This document shows, piece after piece, positions 44,800 through 53,976 of a stretch of DNA of 64,000 nucleotides. Source of the DNA: Roseovarius arcticus (GTDB lineage Bacteria; Pseudomonadota; Alphaproteobacteria; Rhodobacterales; Rhodobacteraceae); contig NZ_SZZN01000001.1 in assembly GCF_006125015.1 (NCBI RefSeq), positions 310,001 to 374,000 of the forward strand. The letters are read 5' to 3'. The first letter of the stretch is position 1; every line of letters begins with the position of its first letter. Below the pieces are notes generated by a model that searched no databases, had not been told where the DNA came from, and saw only the letters and a list, made by a program, of their open reading frames with translations. The position numbers and the translations under genes are program-made.

Positions 44800-45702
44800 A
44801 TGACCCCCGATATTTTGCCAAATGAGCGCGCCAACATGCTGGGTGCGGTCTGGATGGTCGCGGCCATGGCGCTCTTTGCGGTCGAGGACAGTTTTATCAA
44901 GGCCGCATCGCAGACCATGCCGGTCTGGCAGGTCCTGATTATCTTTGGCCTGGGCGGCGCGCTTGTCTTTGCCGGCCTGCTGCTACACCGCCGGCTGCCG
45001 CTTTTCGTGCCAGAGGTTGTGTCGCGGCCCATGCGCATCCGCGCGTTCTTTGAGGTGTCAGGGCGGCTATTTTACGTGCTCGCCCTCGCGCTGACGCCGC
45101 TATCGTCCGCGACTGTGATCTTGCAGGCAACACCGCTGCTGGTGGTGGCCGGCGCCGCGCTGGTGTTCGGCGAGCGGGTGGGCTGGCGGCGCTGGACGGC
45201 GATTTTCGTCGGAATGGCCGGGGTTGTGGTGATCATCCAACCGGGCGCAGACAGTTTTTCGCCGCTGTCCATTCTTGCGCTGCTGGGCATGGTCGGCTTT
45301 GCCGGGCGCGATCTGGCCAGCCGCGCGGCACCGGCCGCGATTGGCACGTTGCTCTTGGGGCTCTACGGGTTTCTAGCGGTGGCGATAGCTGGCGTGATCT
45401 TTGCCGCGTGGCAGCCTGAGATTGCCGTTTGGCCCGACACGCGCGGCGCTTGCTATCTGATCGGGGCGATTCTCGGTGGGGCCGTTGCATATTCATGCCT
45501 GATGAGGGCGATGCGCACCGGTGAGGTCTCGGCGGTCACGCCATTCAGATACACACGACTGTTGTTTGGTATCTCGTTGGGGATCGTGCTGTTCGGAGAA
45601 AGGCTTACCGCACCAATGATACTGGGGTCTGGCCTGATCGTAGCCTCGGGTATCTTTATCTTGTGGCGTACTAGGAAAGTGTCCGAGGACAGCAACGGGT
45701 AG
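44800..45702 (+). CDS. EamA/DMT-family transporter
   Basis: A 300-residue protein with ten predicted helices in two EamA halves. GAVWMVAAMALFAVEDSFIKAAS opens the first and LALLGMVGFAGRDLASRAAPA the second. LSSATVILQATPLLVVAGAALVFGERVGWRRW and LLFGISLGIVLFGERLTAPMILGSGLIVASG are the conserved helix ends. It is probably a metabolite exporter with unknown substrate. The start is uncertain: ATG 44800 is used and ATG 44836 (MLGAVWM) is possible. Confidence 0.87.
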   Translation: MTPDILPNERANMLGAVWMVAAMALFAVEDSFIKAASQTMPVWQVLIIFGLGGALVFAGLLLHRRLPLFVPEVVSRPMRIRAFFEVSGRLFYVLALALTPLSSATVILQATPLLVVAGAALVFGERVGWRRWTAIFVGMAGVVVIIQPGADSFSPLSILALLGMVGFAGRDLASRAAPAAIGTLLLGLYGFLAVAIAGVIFAAWQPEIAVWPDTRGACYLIGAILGGAVAYSCLMRAMRTGEVSAVTPFRYTRLLFGISLGIVLFGERLTAPMILGSGLIVASGIFILWRTRKVSEDSNG

Positions 45703-45770
45703 AAAAATGCGCCGCGTCGACGCGCGCAAATCCGCTCGCCAAACGCCATGCTCGGGCGTAAAGCGAACAC

Positions 45771-47003
45771 ATGACACGCACCGTCCCCCTCGCTGATGCC
45801 CGCCTACAGCCGTTCTGGCGCCGCCCGATGATGCTGCTTTTCCTGATGGCTGCGGCGATGCCCATCGCGTTTGCCACCTGGTCGGCGCTGCTGAACAACT
45901 TTGTTATCGAGGTGGCACAGTTCGACGGGCACGATATCGGCTGGCTCCATACGGTGCGCGAAATTCCCGGCTTTTTCGCCATCGGCGTCATTGCCATCAT
46001 CATTTTCGTGCGCGAGCAGGTGCTGGCCCTCGTGTCGCTGATCCTATTGGGCGTCGCCACTGCGATTACCGCCCAGTTCCCGACGATGGGCGGCATTCTG
46101 ACCATCACCATGCTCAGCTCGATCGGGTTTCATTACTATGAGACGGTCAACCAATCGCTGCAATTGCAATGGATCGACCGCGCCCGCGCGCCCCAGATGC
46201 TGGGCTGGCTCATGGCCGCCGGATCGGGCGCCACGCTGATCTGCTACGGCATCATCGTAATGCTGTGGGAGCCCCTGAACCTGACCTACACCATCGTATA
46301 CCTGCTGTCGGGCGGCACCACGGCGGCCATCGCGATCTTTGCCCTTGTCGTCTACCCCCAGTTCGAGGCGCCCAATCCCCAGCTAAAGCAGATGATCCTG
46401 CGCCGTCGGTACTGGCTCTATTATTGCCTTCAGTTCATGTCGGGCGCGCGGCGGCAGATATTTGTCGTATTCGCAGGCTTTATGATGGTCGAAAAATTCG
46501 GCTTTGCTGTGCATGAGGTGACTGCGCTTTTCATGATAAACCTCGTGGCAAACATGATCTTTGCGCCCCTCATGGGCGGCGCGGTGGCCCGCTACGGCGA
46601 GCGGCGCACGCTGATCTTTGAATATGTCGGGCTGATGATCGTGTTTTTGGCCTATGGCGGCGTCTACATGTTCGGCTGGGGTGTGCTGCTGGCAGCGACG
46701 CTATACGTGATCGACCATATGCTGTTCGCCCTCGCGCTGGCGCTAAAGACCTATTTCCAAAAGATAGCCGATCCGGGCGATATCGCCCCTACTGCGGCGG
46801 TTGCGTTTACAATTAATCATATCGCCGCCGTCTTCCTGCCTGCGATGCTGGGCTATCTGTGGCTGGTTTCGCCCGGTGCGGTGTTTGTGCTCGCGGCTGG
46901 CATGGCGGGCATATCGCTGCTATTGGCGCTGCTTATCCCGCGCCATCCGGCGCCGGGCAATGAAACCATCCTGTCGCGCCTCGTGCCCGCACCGGCCGAA
47001 TGA
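45771..47003 (+). CDS. MFS transporter
   Basis: A 410-residue protein with about 12 helices in two bundles of six, split near residue 205 by a charged loop (QFEAPNPQLKQMILRRRYW). YGERRTLIFEYVGLM resembles the cytoplasmic MFS loop after helix 8. The substrate cannot be read. It lies 68 bases after the EamA gene and 25 before prmA on the same strand. A recognisable but unnamed Rhodobacteraceae MFS type is suspected. Confidence 0.82.
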   Translation: MTRTVPLADARLQPFWRRPMMLLFLMAAAMPIAFATWSALLNNFVIEVAQFDGHDIGWLHTVREIPGFFAIGVIAIIIFVREQVLALVSLILLGVATAITAQFPTMGGILTITMLSSIGFHYYETVNQSLQLQWIDRARAPQMLGWLMAAGSGATLICYGIIVMLWEPLNLTYTIVYLLSGGTTAAIAIFALVVYPQFEAPNPQLKQMILRRRYWLYYCLQFMSGARRQIFVVFAGFMMVEKFGFAVHEVTALFMINLVANMIFAPLMGGAVARYGERRTLIFEYVGLMIVFLAYGGVYMFGWGVLLAATLYVIDHMLFALALALKTYFQKIADPGDIAPTAAVAFTINHIAAVFLPAMLGYLWLVSPGAVFVLAAGMAGISLLLALLIPRHPAPGNETILSRLVPAPAE

Positions 47004-47028
47004 CGCGCCAGCCCGCGAGGCTATAGCC

Positions 47029-47901
47029 ATGCCCACATTTACCGCCTTCACGACGCTACATGGCCAATCTGGCGCCGAGGCGCTGGCAGACGCGCTGGAC
47101 GAGCTTAGCCTAGAGCCAATAGGCGTCGGCACGTTCGAGATTGAGGACGGCAGCGGCACATGGGAGGTCGGCGGCTATTTCGAGGCGGCGCCTGATATCG
47201 CCGGGCTGGAGCTGCTGGCGCGCGTCCACAACGCGAAACCCTTTGTCATCTCCGAAGTGCCCGAGACCGACTGGGTTGCGCATGTCAAACGCGAGCTGAC
47301 GCCGGTCGAGGCTGGACGTTTCTTTGTCTACGGCAGCCACGACGCGGATAAGGTGCCAGCGGATGCCGAACCGCTGCTGATCGAAGCCGCTATGGCCTTT
47401 GGCACCGGGCATCACGGCACCACGCAGGGCTGCCTGCGCGCGCTTGACCGGCTGGCGGCTGCGGGCGCGCCGCACCGCTCCGTTGCTGATATCGGCTGCG
47501 GGACTGCCGTGCTGGCAATGGGCGCTGCGCGCGTCTGGCCGGGCGTTATGATCGCCAGCGATATTGATCCTGTTGCCATCGACGTTGCGCGGGTAAATGT
47601 CGCGGCCAATAATTTAGACGGGCGTGTGCGCTGCATCGTTGCGACTGGGCTGGATCATCCTGAATTGGTGGCCGCCGCGCCCTTTGATCTGGTATTCGCC
47701 AATATCCTCAAAGGGCCTCTGATTGATCTCGCACCAGCTATGACCGCCAGCCTTGCAACAGGCGGGCACGCGATTCTATCGGGCATTCTGAACGAGCAGG
47801 CCGATGAGGTGCTGGATGTTTACACACGAGCTGGAAACAGTTTGGCGCACCGCGAAGTGATTGGTGATTGGACTACCCTCACTTTGATGAAAACTAACTA
47901 A
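47029..47901 (+). CDS. prmA: Ribosomal protein L11 methyltransferase-like protein (PrmA)
   Basis: A 290-residue SAM enzyme. The family motif EAAMAFGTGHHGTTQGCLRAL is followed by VADIGCGTAVLAMGAA (motif I), ASDIDPVAIDVARVN, and DLVFANILKGPLIDLAP with the NILxxP-type loop (here NILKGP). PrmA trimethylates L11 on the ribosome. An N-terminal substrate domain fills residues 1-100. Start ATG 47029 with the natural MPTFTAFTTL N-terminus; a longer frame reaches back into the MFS gene. Confidence 0.92.
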   Translation: MPTFTAFTTLHGQSGAEALADALDELSLEPIGVGTFEIEDGSGTWEVGGYFEAAPDIAGLELLARVHNAKPFVISEVPETDWVAHVKRELTPVEAGRFFVYGSHDADKVPADAEPLLIEAAMAFGTGHHGTTQGCLRALDRLAAAGAPHRSVADIGCGTAVLAMGAARVWPGVMIASDIDPVAIDVARVNVAANNLDGRVRCIVATGLDHPELVAAAPFDLVFANILKGPLIDLAPAMTASLATGGHAILSGILNEQADEVLDVYTRAGNSLAHREVIGDWTTLTLMKTN

Positions 47902-48001
47902 AAAATCGTTCAAAAGCAGCCGAATTGGGGCAGCTGCCCCAATGTTGCCACAATTCGACCCTAAATTTTCCTTGTGATCTGGCGGGGGCCGGAAAACTTG
48001 G

Positions 48002-48367
48002 ATGCTTGTGATGTCTACAATGACACAAATTAATTCTCCGGCTGCCTTTGCCGCCCGCATTAAGCGGGTGCGCAACACGCACGCCAAGATGGCGCGCGGC
48101 TACGACGCCAAGGTAGGCCGCGACGGCCTGATCGTGTTTCGCCCCAAGCGGCGGCGCAGGTCGATAGCCTGGCGGCCCTTGTTGCTGCTGATCGCCGCAT
48201 TCTTTGGGTTCAAGGTGTTCGTCCTGATGCAGATTGGCGAAATGGCGTACCAACAACGTGTCGATACGTTGGCTGCAGGGGGCGTGGCCGAACAGGCAGG
48301 CGCTTACTTCATGCAGATCGACCCTGTCACGCGCGCGATCGCGGCACAGATCGCGCCACTTATTTAA
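48002..48367 (+). CDS. Small membrane-anchored protein of unknown function
   Basis: A 121-residue protein. A basic N-terminal segment (RGYDAKVGRDGLIVFRPKRRRRSIAWR) leads into one membrane helix (PLLLLIAAFFGFKVFVLMQI, about 60-79), then a short soluble part. Such a protein is common in Rhodobacteraceae, but no function is known to me. Three in-frame ATGs (48002, 48011, 48020) are possible starts. It stands 100 bases after prmA. Confidence 0.65.
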   Translation: MLVMSTMTQINSPAAFAARIKRVRNTHAKMARGYDAKVGRDGLIVFRPKRRRRSIAWRPLLLLIAAFFGFKVFVLMQIGEMAYQQRVDTLAAGGVAEQAGAYFMQIDPVTRAIAAQIAPLI

Positions 48368-48594
48368 GCCTTAAGGACCCGCACTTTTCCGAGACGCCGC
48401 ATCCAAGGCCGCAAACGACCATTTTATCGGTTTCAGTTTTTAGCGAGTGATTTCAGTACCAGTACTGCGAAACGCCCTCGTCCCGCTCTGTCGGTTCGGG
48501 GGTGTTTCCTTGTCTGGCGTGGGATGCGTCGCTGCTACGGGACGCAAGTGCGATGCGTTATTCCTAGCAATTCGAGGCAGGGTGCAAAGCAAAA

Positions 48595-48621
48595 CGCGCG
48601 CCTCTGGCAGGAGGGCGCGCG
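48595..48621 (-). terminator. GC hairpin with a CCUCCU loop downstream of the DUF1127 gene
   Basis: Read on the minus strand, CGCGCGCC pairs with GGCGCGCG around the loop CTCCTGCCAGA, and a TTTT run follows (48591-48594 on the plus strand). It lies 43 bases beyond the DUF1127 stop, so it is a good Rho-independent terminator. The stem end and loop together read CCCTCCTG, an anti-Shine-Dalgarno-like motif. In Rhodobacter, DUF1127 genes are followed by CcsR small RNAs whose hairpin loops carry CCUCCUCCC, so a related small RNA is possible. Confidence 0.6.
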
Positions 48622-48664
48622 CTTCAGTTTTTATAGTATTGGGCTGAGGCCCTAGGCGCACCCA

Positions 48665-48862
48665 TCAACGGGCGCTGAAGTTGGCGATGTCGCCGCGGGT
48701 CAAGCCGATGTCTTCCAGTTCGCGATCCGACAGGACCGACAGGGCCTTACGGGTAGCGCGGGCGTCTTTCCAAGCGGTGAAAGCAGCGGCAAAGCGAGCG
48801 ATGTTCAGGCCAACGGGTGCGTTGGTGAACTGGGCGGAGCGGGTTGTTTCGAGAGCGGCCAT
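48665..48862 (-). CDS. DUF1127-domain small protein
   Basis: A 65-residue basic protein. Its C-terminal half is the DUF1127 motif (WKDARATRKALSVLSDRELEDIGLTRGDIANF, split here over residues 32-63), an arginine-rich helical fold that can bind RNA. In Rhodobacter a DUF1127 protein (CcaF1) is an RNA-binding partner of stress-induced small RNAs transcribed from the same unit. AAGGAAG before the ATG is a good ribosome binding site. A GC hairpin follows the gene. Confidence 0.9.
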   Translation of the reverse strand: MAALETTRSAQFTNAPVGLNIARFAAAFTAWKDARATRKALSVLSDRELEDIGLTRGDIANFSAR

Positions 48863-49234
48863 TTCGGGCTTCCTTATGTAATCAAGGCATCATGCCCTGA
48901 GAGTGAATCATCTGTTGCTGCAGTGCAGATAGAACCGACTGCGCATTCCCACAACACCCGGTTATCGCATAGTCATCATGCGCCGGGTGCATAGGTCGCG
49001 AGTGCACACATCAACCTTTTATTAAAGGCTATGTGCCGTGTCATGCATCCAACGCACAAACATTAAATCCATAATGCTGCACTGCAGCGATGCGCGGTTG
49101 CTGATCGCCACCTGAAACAGGGCATCGTTCATTCCGCTTGGCCCGCGTTCCCCTTTCGTGCTAAGCCTTCCGCAAAGCCGCACAAAGCGGGCGGACAGCG
49201 CCGGATAATTGCGGCAGGGCAGGGGCGACATATC
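48863..49234. other. Intergenic region between the DUF1127 gene and ruvC
   Basis: These 372 bases lie between two divergent genes and must hold promoters for both. The minus-strand open frames here read as translation noise. Two short CTGCA-rich dyads occur (near 48920 and 49077). No LexA-type GTTC-N7-GTTC box was found before ruvC. Nothing else is recognised. Confidence 0.4.
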
Positions 49235-49729
49235 ATGCGTGTACTTGGTATCGATCCGGGGTTGCGAAACCTTGGCTGGGGCGTGATTGACGTCGACGGA
49301 AGTCGGCTGAGCCATGTGGCGAACGGCACCCTGCATTCGGTCGGTGCTGGCCTGCCAGAGCGGCTGTTGTCGTTGTTCCAGCAGCTGAGCCTGATCTTGA
49401 TCCAGTACGCGCCGCATACATCAGCGGTTGAACAGACATTCGTGAACAAGGACGGCGCAGGTACGCTGAAACTGGGCCAAGCGCGCGGTATCGCGGTGCT
49501 GGCCCCGGCGCAGTATGGCATCGACGTGGGCGAATACGCCCCGAATACCGTGAAAAAAACGGTCGTCGGCGTCGGGCACGCGACCAAACACCAGATCGCG
49601 CATATGGTTAAGATGCAGCTCCCCGGCGCGGTTCTCACCGGGCCTGACGCCGCCGACGCGCTTGCGATTGCGATCTGCCACGCGCACCACGCGGCCAGCC
49701 GCGCGCGCATTGCAAAGGCGATGGCATGA
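49235..49729 (+). CDS. ruvC: Crossover junction endodeoxyribonuclease RuvC
   Basis: A 164-residue RNase-H-fold resolvase of Holliday junctions. The acidic catalytic set is D7 ([11 protein letters not shown]), E66 (SAVEQTFV), D138 and D141 ([16 protein letters not shown]). It is first in the ruvCAB operon, and its stop overlaps the ruvA start (ATGA). GGCAGGGGCGAC is the likely ribosome binding site. Confidence 0.96.
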   Translation: MRVLGIDPGLRNLGWGVIDVDGSRLSHVANGTLHSVGAGLPERLLSLFQQLSLILIQYAPHTSAVEQTFVNKDGAGTLKLGQARGIAVLAPAQYGIDVGEYAPNTVKKTVVGVGHATKHQIAHMVKMQLPGAVLTGPDAADALAIAICHAHHAASRARIAKAMA

Positions 49730-50388
49730 TCGGGCGCATTGCAGGCCGCATTGATTACCGCGCCATTGATCACGTGCTGATCGACGTGCGCGGGGTTGGC
49801 TATCTGGTGTTTTGCTCAGACCGTACGATGCAGGCGCTGCCGCGTGCCGGGGAATATACCGCGCTCTACACCGATCTGCTGGTGCGCGAGGATATCCTGC
49901 AACTCTTTGGCTTTACCACGCTGGTCGAAAAGGAATGGCACCGCCTACTGATGAGCGTTCAGGGCGTCGGCGCCAAGGCCAGCCTTGCCATTCTGGGTGC
50001 GCTGGGCCCGGACGGTATCGGACGCGCTATTGCGCTGGGTGACTGGAATTCGGTCAAGGCGGCCAAGGGCATTGGCCCGAAAACTGCGCAGCGCGTCGTG
50101 AACGAGCTGAAGGATAAGGCGCCCGAGATCATGGCGATGGGCGCAGGCCCCGCACCTACCCCGCCAGAGATAGACGGCGAAGTGATCGAGTCCACTGCGC
50201 CAGTCGCCCCGCGCCCTGCGCCCGCCGGACCCGGCCCGCAGGCCGAAGCGCTGTCGGCCCTCACCAATTTGGGCTATGCGCCCGGCGAGGCTGCGGGCGC
50301 AATTGCGCAGGCCGCTGGAGATATGCCGGATGCTGGAACAGCCGATCTGATCCGCGCCGCGCTAAAACTGCTGGCGCCGAAGGGGTAG
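49726..50388 (+). CDS. ruvA: Holliday junction branch migration protein RuvA
   Basis: A 220-residue protein. It has an N-terminal OB-fold ([28 protein letters not shown]), two helix-hairpin-helix motifs ([18 protein letters not shown] and [20 protein letters not shown]), a proline/alanine linker and a C-terminal domain III ([19 protein letters not shown]) that contacts RuvB. It holds the four-way junction for the RuvB motor. Confidence 0.96.
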   Translation: MIGRIAGRIDYRAIDHVLIDVRGVGYLVFCSDRTMQALPRAGEYTALYTDLLVREDILQLFGFTTLVEKEWHRLLMSVQGVGAKASLAILGALGPDGIGRAIALGDWNSVKAAKGIGPKTAQRVVNELKDKAPEIMAMGAGPAPTPPEIDGEVIESTAPVAPRPAPAGPGPQAEALSALTNLGYAPGEAAGAIAQAAGDMPDAGTADLIRAALKLLAPKG

Positions 50389-50392
50389 CGCG

Positions 50393-51418
50393 ATGATCAC
50401 AGACCCCGATCCCACACTGCGCCCCGAAAAGCTGGCCGAGGACGAAGGGCGCAGCTTGCGCCCGCAAGCGCTTGCTGAGTTCATCGGCCAAGCCGAGGCG
50501 CGCGCAAACCTACACGTTTTTATCCAATCCGCCCGCCAGCGCGGCGAGGCAATGGATCACACGCTGTTTCATGGCCCCCCCGGCCTTGGCAAAACCACGC
50601 TGGCGCAGATCATGTCGCGCGAACTGGGCGTCGGGTTTCGAATGACCTCCGGGCCCGTTCTGGCCAAGGCGGGCGATCTGGCGGCGATCCTGACCAATCT
50701 TGAGCGCAATGACGTCCTCTTTATCGACGAAATCCACCGCTTGAACCCAGTGGTTGAGGAGGTGCTCTATCCCGCGCTCGAGGATTTCGAGCTAGATCTG
50801 GTGATCGGCGAGGGGCCGGCCGCGCGCACCGTGCGGATTGAGCTTCAGCCCTTCACCCTTGTCGGCGCGACCACGCGGATGGGTTTGCTGACCACGCCGC
50901 TGCGCGACCGCTTCGGCATCCCCACACGCCTGCAATTCTACACGGTCGATGAGCTGCACGAGATCGTGACGCGCAACGCTGCATTGCTGAACATCCCTTG
51001 CGCCATTGATGGCGCCCGCGAGATCGCCCGCCGCGCACGCGGGACGCCGCGCATCGCCGGGCGGCTCTTGCGCCGTGTGGTGGATTTCGCGCTTGTCGAC
51101 GGTGATGGCACGATAACGCGAGCGTTGGCCGACAGCGCGCTGACACGCCTTGGCGTCGATCACCTTGGCCTCGATGGGGCGGATAGGCGCTATCTCACCC
51201 TGATTGCTGAGGCGTATCAAGGCGGCCCGGTCGGGATCGAAACGCTCAGTGCCGCGCTGTCAGAATCGCGCGACTCGCTTGAGGAAGTGATCGAGCCGTA
51301 TTTGCTGCAGCAAGGGTTGATCCAGCGCACCCCGCGCGGCCGAATGCTGACCCAGGGTGCGTGGAGCCATCTGGGCCTCGCGCCGCCCAAGGCCGCTGGG
51401 CAAAGAGATTTGTTTTGA
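50393..51418 (+). CDS. ruvB: Holliday junction branch migration ATPase RuvB
   Basis: A 341-residue AAA+ motor. Walker A is GPPGLGKTT, Walker B is LFIDEIHRL, sensor 1 is VGATTRMG, and the arginine-finger region is [10 protein letters not shown] winged helix closes the protein ([16 protein letters not shown]). It starts four bases after the ruvA stop. It moves Holliday junctions together with RuvA. Confidence 0.97.
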   Translation: MITDPDPTLRPEKLAEDEGRSLRPQALAEFIGQAEARANLHVFIQSARQRGEAMDHTLFHGPPGLGKTTLAQIMSRELGVGFRMTSGPVLAKAGDLAAILTNLERNDVLFIDEIHRLNPVVEEVLYPALEDFELDLVIGEGPAARTVRIELQPFTLVGATTRMGLLTTPLRDRFGIPTRLQFYTVDELHEIVTRNAALLNIPCAIDGAREIARRARGTPRIAGRLLRRVVDFALVDGDGTITRALADSALTRLGVDHLGLDGADRRYLTLIAEAYQGGPVGIETLSAALSESRDSLEEVIEPYLLQQGLIQRTPRGRMLTQGAWSHLGLAPPKAAGQRDLF

Positions 51419-51560
51419 CGCGGTGCGCAAGCGGCGGGGTCTGATTTTGAGAATTTTTACCAAGATGAAGCTGCAGGGCGGGATGCGTGCCATTTTCGGC
51501 GTTTCGCCGCGCGCGCCTCTGGGTTAGAGAAGCGCCGCGCAACTTGACTAGGAGGCCGCG

Positions 51561-52193
51561 ATGACACCAGAGCAGATCGAGGCGCATTTCACACGCTCGG
51601 ACGGCAGTTATTTGTGCGCCCGCTGGGGCCGCCCCATTGCGCCGGTGGTTTTTGGCGTTGATGACGCGACTTTGGCGGTGGTGAAGGGCGCGATCGAAGC
51701 TGTCAGCCAGCTAGCAGGTTGCGATATGGCCGAGACTGACCCCGAGCTGGGCGCAAACATGATGGTATTCTTCTTTCGCGCGTGGGACGAACTGCTGGAA
51801 CTGCCCGATCTGGGCCGCATGATACCCGATTTAGAGCCACTGGTCGCGCGGCTGAAAGAAGCGGACGCGAATCAATACCGCATTTTCCGCTTTGATGAAG
51901 GCGACGCGATCAAGGCGGCGTTTGTGTTTCTGCGAATGGATGCACATCTGGCCGCCGTTCCTGCCGAGACGCTGGCGCTGAGCCAAGCGGTGCAGACGAT
52001 ACTGCTTTGGTCGGACACCGCGTTTCAAGACCGCTCGCCGCTGGCCATCGTGCCGGGGCAGGAGGCGGTGGTGCTGCGCCCCGAAATCGGGCTGCTGATC
52101 CGTGCGGCTTATGATGCGGTCCTGCCGAATGTGGCCCAAGATGCGGCGCACGCGCTGCGCCTGTCGGCGCGTATGTCGCAAGCGACCAGTTGA
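51561..52193 (+). CDS. Conserved protein of unknown function downstream of ruvB
   Basis: A 210-residue soluble protein with no motif that I recognise. The sequence is regular and well conserved in feel: an N-terminal SYLCARWGRPIAPVVFGVDD segment, a middle part rich in acidic helices and a C-terminal VLRPEIGLLIRAAYDAVLP. No membrane helix or signal is present. AGGAGGC before the ATG supports the start. It lies between ruvB and a RidA-family gene on the same strand. Confidence 0.62.
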   Translation: MTPEQIEAHFTRSDGSYLCARWGRPIAPVVFGVDDATLAVVKGAIEAVSQLAGCDMAETDPELGANMMVFFFRAWDELLELPDLGRMIPDLEPLVARLKEADANQYRIFRFDEGDAIKAAFVFLRMDAHLAAVPAETLALSQAVQTILLWSDTAFQDRSPLAIVPGQEAVVLRPEIGLLIRAAYDAVLPNVAQDAAHALRLSARMSQATS

Positions 52194-52376
52194 GCGAAGG
52201 GACCCGCCGACTGCACGAGGCCGGGGTAAAGACCACCTCCAGATGTGGTCGTTCGGTCGGCCAAGACGCTGCCAATGCGGATCGGCGGCAAAGTCACCTT
52301 TGGCGGCGGCGTTGCTGCGCTGATGCGGTGCGGCTAAGCTGCGCGGCAGACCCCCTCTTAGGTATGGAGACACCTC

Positions 52377-52724
52377 ATGAAACCTATCCGAATCGCGCCC
52401 GGCGCCCGGATGAGCCAAGCAGTTGTGCACGGGGATATCGTTTGGCTGTCGGGGCAGATCGGCGATGCCGGCGATGATTTGGAGGGGCAGACGCGCTCCT
52501 GTCTGGCCAGTGTCGATGCGCTGCTCCAAGAGGCCGGATCGGCCAAGTCGCATCTTATCAAGATGGAGATATGGCTGGCTGATCTAGCTGATTTTGATGC
52601 GATGAACGCAATATACGAGGCGTGGCTTGACCGGGAAAACCCACCTGCACGCGCCACCTGCGAGGCGCGTGTGCGCAGCGATGGCACCCTGATCGAGATG
52701 GTCGCAACCGCCGCGTTGGTGTGA
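52377..52724 (+). CDS. RidA/YjgF-family protein
   Basis: A 115-residue single-domain protein. It shows the usual beginning of the fold (RIAPGARMSQAVVHGDIVWLSGQIGD), the middle SCLASVDALLQEAGSAKSHLIKMEIWLAD, and the ending PPARATCEARV with the arginine that binds the carboxylate of 2-aminoacrylate-like imines. It should deaminate reactive enamine/imine intermediates of PLP enzymes. TATGGAGACACC precedes the ATG. It is just upstream of the TRAP transporter genes and may serve the same pathway. Confidence 0.88.
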   Translation: MKPIRIAPGARMSQAVVHGDIVWLSGQIGDAGDDLEGQTRSCLASVDALLQEAGSAKSHLIKMEIWLADLADFDAMNAIYEAWLDRENPPARATCEARVRSDGTLIEMVATAALV

Positions 52725-52836
52725 AGTGCAGTTACAAACAGGCTTGACGGTTTGTTTTTCCATCGACACTCTAACCCTTGAGAGCGGCAGGCGGCTGAAG
52801 GCTGCAAACGGCCCGCTTTCCAACAGGGAGATACAA

Positions 52837-53976
52837 ATGAAAAACATTCGCAAGATCATCCAAAGCATGGGCGTAGCGGGGGCCATTGCCGTCACGCCGC
52901 AATTGGCAAGCGCCGAGACGAACTTTATCGCGAACTCGTTCTACGACGCAGAAACGCCCTTTTCCAAGTGGGGCTACACCGATTGGGCTAAAACCGTAAA
53001 CGAGTTGTCGGGCGGCGAATTGGTGCCCGAAGTCTTTACCGGGACCGTCCTCTTGGCGCCGCGCGCCAACCTTCAGGGCATTCGCGACAACGTGGTGCAG
53101 GTCGCGCACCATGCTGCCGTCTATACTCCGTCCGAATTGCCCGTAGCGAACGCGGTGCAAGAGCTGGGCTTTAACTATTCCGATCCGCTTGTCGCGATTT
53201 TTGCTGTGGCAGATTTCAGCACGCATAACGCGACGCAGCTGGCCGAGTGGAAGGACAAGGGCATCGTTTACTTAGGTGCCTACGCGACGCCCCCATATCT
53301 GCTGTTCTGCCGCGAGCCGATCCGCAATCTCGCCGAACTGAAGGGCAAGCGCATTCGCACTGCAGGCTCGACCGTTTCGCTATGGGTTGAGGCAGCTGGC
53401 GGCATTCCCGTCAATGTCCCGTCGTCCGAGATGTATACCGGGCTTGAGCGCGGCACGCTCGATTGTGCGTCGAACGCGGGCAATGACCTGATCGACCGCT
53501 CGCTTTGGGAGGTTGCCGATTATACCACTTTGCTGCCGACCGGCATGTACTGGTCCGGTCCTCAGTGGGGCGTGAACCCTGGATTCTGGGCTAGTCTGAC
53601 GGACGATCAGCGCGAAGTCATGATGAAGGCCTCGGCCATCGGCATGGCGCGTATGAACGTGGCCTATATCAAGCGCGCCGACGATGCGTTGATCGAGGCG
53701 CAGGAAAAGGGTCATACAGTCTATGAGCCTGAGGACGACCTGATGCAGTCAATCGTGGACTACCGCGAAAAGGCGCTGGCTGGCGTCTATGACACTGCCG
53801 AGCAAAAGTACGGCCTGACCAACGGCAAGGAGGTCATCGACGACTTTCGCGCAACGTGGGACAAGTGGGAAAAGCTGCTGGAAGGTGTTGATCGCACCGA
53901 TGCAGAAGCGCTGGGCGAGATCGCTATGAAAGAGATCTACGCCGATCTCGATCCTGCGACATACGGCGTTCAGTGA
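52837..53976 (+). CDS. dctP: TRAP transporter substrate-binding protein (DctP family)
   Basis: A 379-residue periplasmic protein. Residues 1-25 are a Sec signal with ALA-type cleavage at LASAE. The body has the DctP features: WAKTVNELSGGELVPEVF, then LKGKRIRTAGSTVSLWVEAAGGIPVNVPSSEMYTGLERGTLDCA, which includes the arginine that grips the ligand carboxylate. The ATG at 52837 has CAGGGAG before it. It binds an organic acid for DctQM, which lie downstream beyond a TetR gene. Confidence 0.9.
   Translation: MKNIRKIIQSMGVAGAIAVTPQLASAETNFIANSFYDAETPFSKWGYTDWAKTVNELSGGELVPEVFTGTVLLAPRANLQGIRDNVVQVAHHAAVYTPSELPVANAVQELGFNYSDPLVAIFAVADFSTHNATQLAEWKDKGIVYLGAYATPPYLLFCREPIRNLAELKGKRIRTAGSTVSLWVEAAGGIPVNVPSSEMYTGLERGTLDCASNAGNDLIDRSLWEVADYTTLLPTGMYWSGPQWGVNPGFWASLTDDQREVMMKASAIGMARMNVAYIKRADDALIEAQEKGHTVYEPEDDLMQSIVDYREKALAGVYDTAEQKYGLTNGKEVIDDFRATWDKWEKLLEGVDRTDAEALGEIAMKEIYADLDPATYGVQ

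Noticed and set aside
48863..49234. LexA box in front of ruvCAB
   Set aside because: GTTC pairs occur, but with 16 bases between them and not the 7 of the alphaproteobacterial SOS box.
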